Assembly (NCBI RefSeq): GCF_900101465.1
Contig: NZ_FMZM01000009.1
Coordinates: forward strand, 201,583-265,582
Source of the DNA: Nocardioides lianchengensis
GTDB lineage: Bacteria; Actinomycetota; Actinomycetes; Propionibacteriales; Nocardioidaceae
DNA: 64,000 bases
Reading direction: 5' to 3'
Shown: piece by piece, positions 60,363 to 64,000 of the stretch
How positions within the stretch are numbered: the stretch's first letter is position 1
How the letters are laid out: the number at the start of each line of letters is the position of its first letter
Notes under the pieces: generated by a model
The model's input: the letters and a program-made list of their open reading frames with translations, nothing else
What the model was told of the DNA's origin: nothing
The model's database searches: none
Position numbers and translations under genes: made by a program

Positions 60363-62392
60363 GGGTCGGCCCGCAGACCCAGCCGGGTCAGCCGGTCGAC
60401 GAGGGCGGCGTGCACCGCCCGGCCGTCGAGCGGGCCGTCCGTCACCACGCAGCCCCGCGGGTGGACCAGCAGCGCCTCGGTCTGCCAGCCGCCGAGGCCG
60501 CCGTGGGAGCCGACCAGCTCCTCGAAGGCGACCACCTCGCCGAGCGAGCGGTCGTAGGCGCCGAGCAGGACCAGGTCGCCGACGTGCTGCCGCTCGGAGA
60601 GCTGGAGGAGGTCGGCCTCGGCGTACGGGCCGTAGCCGGCGACGGGGTCGGTGCCCTCCCCCTCCGCGGAGCCCAGGACCCGCCAGCCGGTGCCGCCGTC
60701 GGCGACGACCGCACCGTCGGCGCGCCGGGTCAGCACCAGCCCGACGTGGGGGTGGTCGGCCAGGCCGCGAACCAGGCCCGGGTGCAGCTCGTCGACCTGC
60801 TCGCGGGTCAGCCGGCCGGGCAGGTCGGTGCGGTAGACGTGGGCCAGGCTGCCCGAGGCCGCGACCAGCAGGCCGGGTCCCTCGGGCGCGGTGCCCTCGG
60901 CCGCGTGGTGCCGGCCGCCCGCCACCGAGCGGGCGGCCCGGGTGACCGTCCGACTGCTGCCCCGGGCTCCGGCGAGCAGCAGGTTGGCCGGCAGCCACCG
61001 CTCGTCGGGGTGCACCTCGGCGTGCACCTGCTGGCGGGCCAGGTCCTGGACCAGGTCGTCGAGGGTGTGGCCGGTGAGCTGCAGGAACGTCGAGCCCTGG
61101 GACTGGCCGTGGTCGGAGACCAGCGCGATCTCGTAGCGGCGGCCGACCTCACGGGTCAGCTGGTCGAGGAAGGCCAGCACCCGGTCGAGGTTCTCCAGGG
61201 TCCGCAGCGACTCGGGTCGGGTCGGGCCCGCGTGGTGGGCGACCTCGTCGTAGTCGACGAAGTCCACGAACACCACCGGCGTCCCCCGGGTCAGCTGATC
61301 GGCGACGATCGCCACGTTCAGGTCCCGCAGCACCACCGTGGTCAGCCCCCGGAGCAACACGAACGCGCCGCCGCGGCGGACCCGCGGGACGACGTCGCGG
61401 ATCCGCTGGCGCCGGCCCTGGTGCAGCTCGGTGACCATCTGGCCGACGAACAGCACCACCGACCGCACCAGCCCGAAGCGGTTGATGGCGTACGACGCCG
61501 CGCCCTGGTCGGCCCCGGGCAGCCGGCCGTCGCTCAGGGTCAGCAGCCGCGCGGACGCGTCCCCGGAGAACAGGTTCGAGACGCTGGTGCCGCCGTCGGC
61601 GAGCAGCCCGCGCCCGTCGCTCAGGTCGGCCTCGACCAGGGCCGCGTCGGCGGGCCGGCTCATCACCAGCATCCGGCCGCGGTCCTTGTCGAACCAGCGG
61701 AAGCCGGGCACGGCCGTCACGTCGCCGTGCAGCAGCACCGCCTGACCGGCCGGCGTCGTGCACGGCACGCCGGTGTGCCAGCCGCGCAGGTCGTGGGTGC
61801 TGGACCGGATCCACCGCGAGACGGTCGGCATCGAGCCGGCCGTGACCGCCTGGCGGAGCACCGGCAGGCTGACGCCGTCGAGCTGGACGACCAGCAGGCC
61901 CGGCCCCTCGGCGCCGGCGACCCGCGTGCGTCGTACGGCCTGGTTGAGCAGCTGGCCGAGGAACGCGTCGTCGCTGCTGGTGTCGAAGAGCCAGTTCACG
62001 ACCGCGGAGACCACCGCCGCGGCCCAGGAGGCGAGCACGATCTCGCCGAGGCTGAACGGCTCGACCGACGGGACCAGCGCGAGCGCCGCGCCGAGCACGA
62101 CCGACTGGGCCAGCACCCCGGCCAGCAGCAGGCCGACCGTGCCCGTGAGCACGGTCAGCCGCGTCAGCAGCGGCCGGAGCAGCGCGCCGAGCACCAGGAC
62201 CAGGACCACCAGGGTGGCGACCGACTCGGCCCCGGACTGCACCTGCTCGCCCGGCAGCAGCCAGAGGCTGGCGGCCAGCGCCAGGAAGGAGGTCACGAAC
62301 GACCGGAGCACGCCGGCCGCCCATGACCAGGACGGCCGCCAGGAGACGAGCTGCAGCCGGCCGAGCCGCAGCAGCCGGGCGATCCTGGTCAC
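60359..62392 (-). CDS. phage-holin-like/alkaline phosphatase superfamily fusion
   Basis: The 677-residue product has four N-terminal membrane helices (about 25-160; SFVTSFLALAASLWLLPG, LVVLVLVLGALLRPLL, VGLLLAGVLAQSVVLGAALAL, ASWAAAVVSAVVNWLF) of the holin-like family, then a nucleotide pyrophosphatase/phosphodiesterase domain: LLVVQLDGVSLPVL (metal Asp), CTTPAGQ (nucleophile Thr), FVDFVDYDEVAHHAG (Asp and His), VSDHGQSQG (Asp and His) and GSHGGLGGWQT (His). All six metal ligands appear. The catalytic part is probably extracytoplasmic or membrane-facing. Substrate unknown; a lipid or nucleotide phosphodiester is likely. Confidence 0.88.
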   Translation of the reverse strand: MTRIARLLRLGRLQLVSWRPSWSWAAGVLRSFVTSFLALAASLWLLPGEQVQSGAESVATLVVLVLVLGALLRPLLTRLTVLTGTVGLLLAGVLAQSVVLGAALALVPSVEPFSLGEIVLASWAAAVVSAVVNWLFDTSSDDAFLGQLLNQAVRRTRVAGAEGPGLLVVQLDGVSLPVLRQAVTAGSMPTVSRWIRSSTHDLRGWHTGVPCTTPAGQAVLLHGDVTAVPGFRWFDKDRGRMLVMSRPADAALVEADLSDGRGLLADGGTSVSNLFSGDASARLLTLSDGRLPGADQGAASYAINRFGLVRSVVLFVGQMVTELHQGRRQRIRDVVPRVRRGGAFVLLRGLTTVVLRDLNVAIVADQLTRGTPVVFVDFVDYDEVAHHAGPTRPESLRTLENLDRVLAFLDQLTREVGRRYEIALVSDHGQSQGSTFLQLTGHTLDDLVQDLARQQVHAEVHPDERWLPANLLLAGARGSSRTVTRAARSVAGGRHHAAEGTAPEGPGLLVAASGSLAHVYRTDLPGRLTREQVDELHPGLVRGLADHPHVGLVLTRRADGAVVADGGTGWRVLGSAEGEGTDPVAGYGPYAEADLLQLSERQHVGDLVLLGAYDRSLGEVVAFEELVGSHGGLGGWQTEALLVHPRGCVVTDGPLDGRAVHAALVDRLTRLGLRADP

Positions 62393-62418
62393 GGGAGCAG
62401 CCTACGGACGCGCACCGG

Positions 62419-62991
62419 TCAGAGCGCGCCCTGCAGGATCAGCAGCACGCCGAAGACCACGAACGCCGCGGCGGCGCCGTACTTGATGGCCTTCTCGGGG
62501 AGGCGCTTGCCGAGGACGGCGCCGACCACGATGGCCAGGGCGTCCGCGGCCACCATGCCGACGGTGCTGCCGATCCAGGTGCCGAACCAGCCCTCGTGGG
62601 TGGCCAGGGTGATGGTGGCGAGCATGGTCTTGTCGCCGAGCTCGGCCAGGAAGAACGCGAGGCCGACCGCGAGGATGGCGGCGCCCTGGCTCTTGCGCGC
62701 CTTCTCGGCCTCGTCCTCGGTGAGCTCGTCGCCGCGCAGCGTCCAGGCGGCGAAGCCGAGGAACGCGATGCCCGCGACGATGTTGATGACGTCCTGGCTG
62801 TCGGCGAAGGCATCGCCGATCCAGTAGCCGATGCCGACCGAGGCCAGGTGCACGATCGCGGTGGCGACGGTGATGCCGATGATGACGTCGCGCGCCTTGT
62901 AGCGCGCGGCGAAGGTCATCGCCATCAGCTGGGACTTGTCGCCGAGCTCGGCGACGAAGATGACGGCGGTGCTGATCAGGAAGGCTTCCAC
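62419..62991 (-). CDS. GDT1/TMEM165 family (UPF0016) Mn2+ exporter
   Basis: The 190-residue product starts GTG 62991. It has two inverted halves each with the family motif ExGDK(S/T): FVAELGDKSQLMAM (about 13-26) and FLAELGDKTMLATI (about 113-126), and six membrane helices. The family exports Mn2+ (and Ca2+) in exchange for protons. A yybP-ykoY Mn2+-sensing riboswitch lies directly upstream, and its GAGAGGAAC end doubles as the ribosome site. Confidence 0.93.
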   Translation of the reverse strand: MEAFLISTAVIFVAELGDKSQLMAMTFAARYKARDVIIGITVATAIVHLASVGIGYWIGDAFADSQDVINIVAGIAFLGFAAWTLRGDELTEDEAEKARKSQGAAILAVGLAFFLAELGDKTMLATITLATHEGWFGTWIGSTVGMVAADALAIVVGAVLGKRLPEKAIKYGAAAAFVVFGVLLILQGAL

Positions 62992-62994
62992 GGG

Positions 62995-63196
62995 TTCCTC
63001 TCCGGGCCTGACCGGCCGGAGGAATGTCCTGGGGGACGTGCCTTCGACCAGGCACGCCCGACACGGATGTCAGGGGTGGTGCGACTGGTCGAAAGTCTCG
63101 TCCGCCGGCTCATCGCTGAGCTGGCCCGCTGCACCGGTCCCGCGCGAGCGGGGCAGTATGTCGACACAGCTGTTGGGGACTACTCCCTTTCGTTGA
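62995..63196 (-). promoter_or_regulatory. yybP-ykoY manganese riboswitch
   Basis: On the minus strand the leader runs about 200 bases with the two conserved blocks of the class: GAAAGGGAGTAGTCCCC at the 5' end (near 63193-63172) and the 3' stem CCTCCGGCCGGTCAGGCCCGGAGAGGAAC near 63020-62994, which includes the ribosome site of the GDT1-family gene. A stem GGGCGTGCC/GGCACGTCCC lies between. Mn2+ binding would expose GAGAGG and turn on export. Confidence 0.82.
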
Positions 63197-63258
63197 AAAC
63201 CGTACCTCAACGCCCGCCCGTACGACGAACCCGCGTCAGCGGAGGTCGCGGCCCACGA

Positions 63259-63438
63259 TCAGTCGAACCAGACCGAGTCGCAGGAGCCGCAGCCGAACTC
63301 CCGGACCGCGGCGCCGTCCGAGAAGTCGACGCTCCGCAGGCGCCACGTGTGCTGGCATTCGGGACTTCCTTCCACGAGGCGCAGACGGGCCACCGGGGGT
63401 CGGGACGGCAACGGGACAACGGGCTCCGGTGCACTCAC
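63259..63438 (-). CDS. small Cys-rich protein, possible zinc ribbon
   Basis: From GTG 63438 the product has 59 residues: VSAPEPVVPLPSRPPVARLRLVEGSPECQHTWRLRSVDFSDGAAVREFGCGSCDSVWFD. Four Cys/His ligands are seen: Cys and His in ECQH, and Cys twice in FGCGSC. Such small proteins occur in actinobacteria next to various genes. The ATG further upstream (63486) would add an unconserved leader. Function unknown. Confidence 0.7.
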   Translation of the reverse strand: MSAPEPVVPLPSRPPVARLRLVEGSPECQHTWRLRSVDFSDGAAVREFGCGSCDSVWFD

Positions 63439-63559
63439 GTGGGGACCTCCCGTGCTCGAGAACTGGGCCGGCGGGGCAGTTCCCACCCGGCCGTCGCTTC
63501 ATTCCCCCACTCCTCCAGACGCGCGGAGGGCCGGTGGCGTTGCCTCGACCCGCACCGGA

Positions 63560-64000
63560 CTAGACGGGTCCGGGCACCTCGTAGGTCAGCTCCAGGCCGT
63601 CGGCCCAGCTCGAGCAGGTGCAGCCGGCCGGGTCGGGCAGGGTGCCGATGGTGGTCGTGAGCAGACCGGTCAGCCGCTCCAGGTTCTGCCGGAACAGCGC
63701 GAAGACCTCCTCCTGGCCGACCCCCGAGCCGGACTCGACCCCGGCGTCCATGTCGGTGACCAGGGCGATCGCCGAGTAGCACATCCGCAGCTCCCGGGCG
63801 AGCGCCGCCTCGGGGGCGCCGGTCATGTTGATCAGGCTCCAGCCCTGGGCGCCGTAGTGGCGCGACTCGGCCCGCGTGGAGAACCGCGGCCCCTCGATCA
63901 CGACCATGGTCCCGCCGACCTTCACCTCCGGGTCCGCGCCCGCGACCGCCAGCGACACCCGCGGGCAGTACGGGTCGGCGAAGGGCAGGTGCACGGCCCC
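63560..64000 (-). CDS. mtnP: S-methyl-5'-thioadenosine phosphorylase, N-terminal part outside window
   Basis: The frame is open to the window edge, so the start is missing. The 146 visible residues match family 2 purine nucleoside phosphorylases: HLPFADPYCP, VVIEGPRFSTRAESRHYGAQGWSLINMTGAPEAALARELRMCYSAIALVTDMDAGVE, with the MTA-binding NMTG...PEA and the Asp of TDMD. It splits methylthioadenosine to adenine and methylthioribose-1-phosphate, methionine salvage. The very C-terminus TCSSWADGLELTYEVPGPV is typical. Whole protein would be about 270 residues. Confidence 0.92.
   Translation of the reverse strand, partial: GAVHLPFADPYCPRVSLAVAGADPEVKVGGTMVVIEGPRFSTRAESRHYGAQGWSLINMTGAPEAALARELRMCYSAIALVTDMDAGVESGSGVGQEEVFALFRQNLERLTGLLTTTIGTLPDPAGCTCSSWADGLELTYEVPGPV

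Overview
The window is chromosomal DNA of a very high-GC actinobacterium. Start codons are often GTG or TTG, many promoters look leaderless (a TANNNT box 6-7 bases ahead of the start codon), and the glnA2-glnE neighbourhood, the class-A RNase P RNA and a DUF222/HNH (13E12-type) gene all fit the group. Nocardioidaceae, probably Nocardioides or a close relative, is my inference. No prophage, insertion sequence, CRISPR array, tRNA or rRNA is visible. Both ends cut through a gene: glnE on the left and an MTA phosphorylase gene on the right, both on the minus strand.

Layout. 1-4.4 kb: nitrogen cluster glnA2, class I glutamine amidotransferase, glnE, plus a membrane-anchored protein. 4.4-7.2 kb: OmpR-type two-component system and two related small exported proteins. 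7.4-9.9 kb: exported sulfatase facing its formylglycine-generating enzyme. 9.9-12.3 kb: triplicated repeat, a perfect hairpin, a 13E12-type gene broken by one in-frame TGA, and an AlkB-like dioxygenase. 12.3-17.4 kb: nadE, a lipoprotein, VOC and ABM proteins, panB. 17.4-20.9 kb: ABC exporter with a DesK/NarL-type two-component system. 20.9-28.1 kb: phosphofructokinase, exported sugar dehydrogenase, methionine aminopeptidase, and the ATP-grasp/alpha-E/transglutaminase operon. 28.1-31.6 kb: repeats, TPR protein, acetyltransferase, aldo/keto reductase with a divergent MmyB-type regulator. 31.6-35.4 kb: rnpB and a large NHL/Ig exported protein. 35.9-39.9 kb: SDR, flavin oxidoreductase and NTF2-like protein under a TetR regulator, and an unknown protein. 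40-44.7 kb: soluble tandem-GAF chemoreceptor-like protein, exported protein, and a WYL regulator divergent from a DUF1761 membrane protein. 44.7-52.9 kb: exported beta-helix protein and a giant multidomain alpha-L-rhamnosidase. 53-59 kb: a probable light- or stress-sensing locus with a LOV-GAF-PP2C phosphatase, two small coupled proteins, a divergent MerR-DICT regulator and an RsbW-like kinase. 59-62.4 kb: DedA protein, metallo-hydrolase, holin-like/phosphatase fusion. 62.4-63.2 kb: GDT1-family Mn exporter behind a yybP-ykoY Mn2+ riboswitch. 63.3-64 kb: small Cys-rich protein and mtnP.

The most interesting points are: the LOV phosphatase next to a DICT-domain MerR regulator with uncharacterised coupled small proteins; a family of dispersed composite repeats with inverted arms and a conserved core; several clear operators (WYL, TetR, ABC/two-component, LacI-like); an SDR with His in place of the catalytic Tyr; and a glutamine synthetase paralogue lacking the adenylylation tyrosine beside the adenylyltransferase gene.
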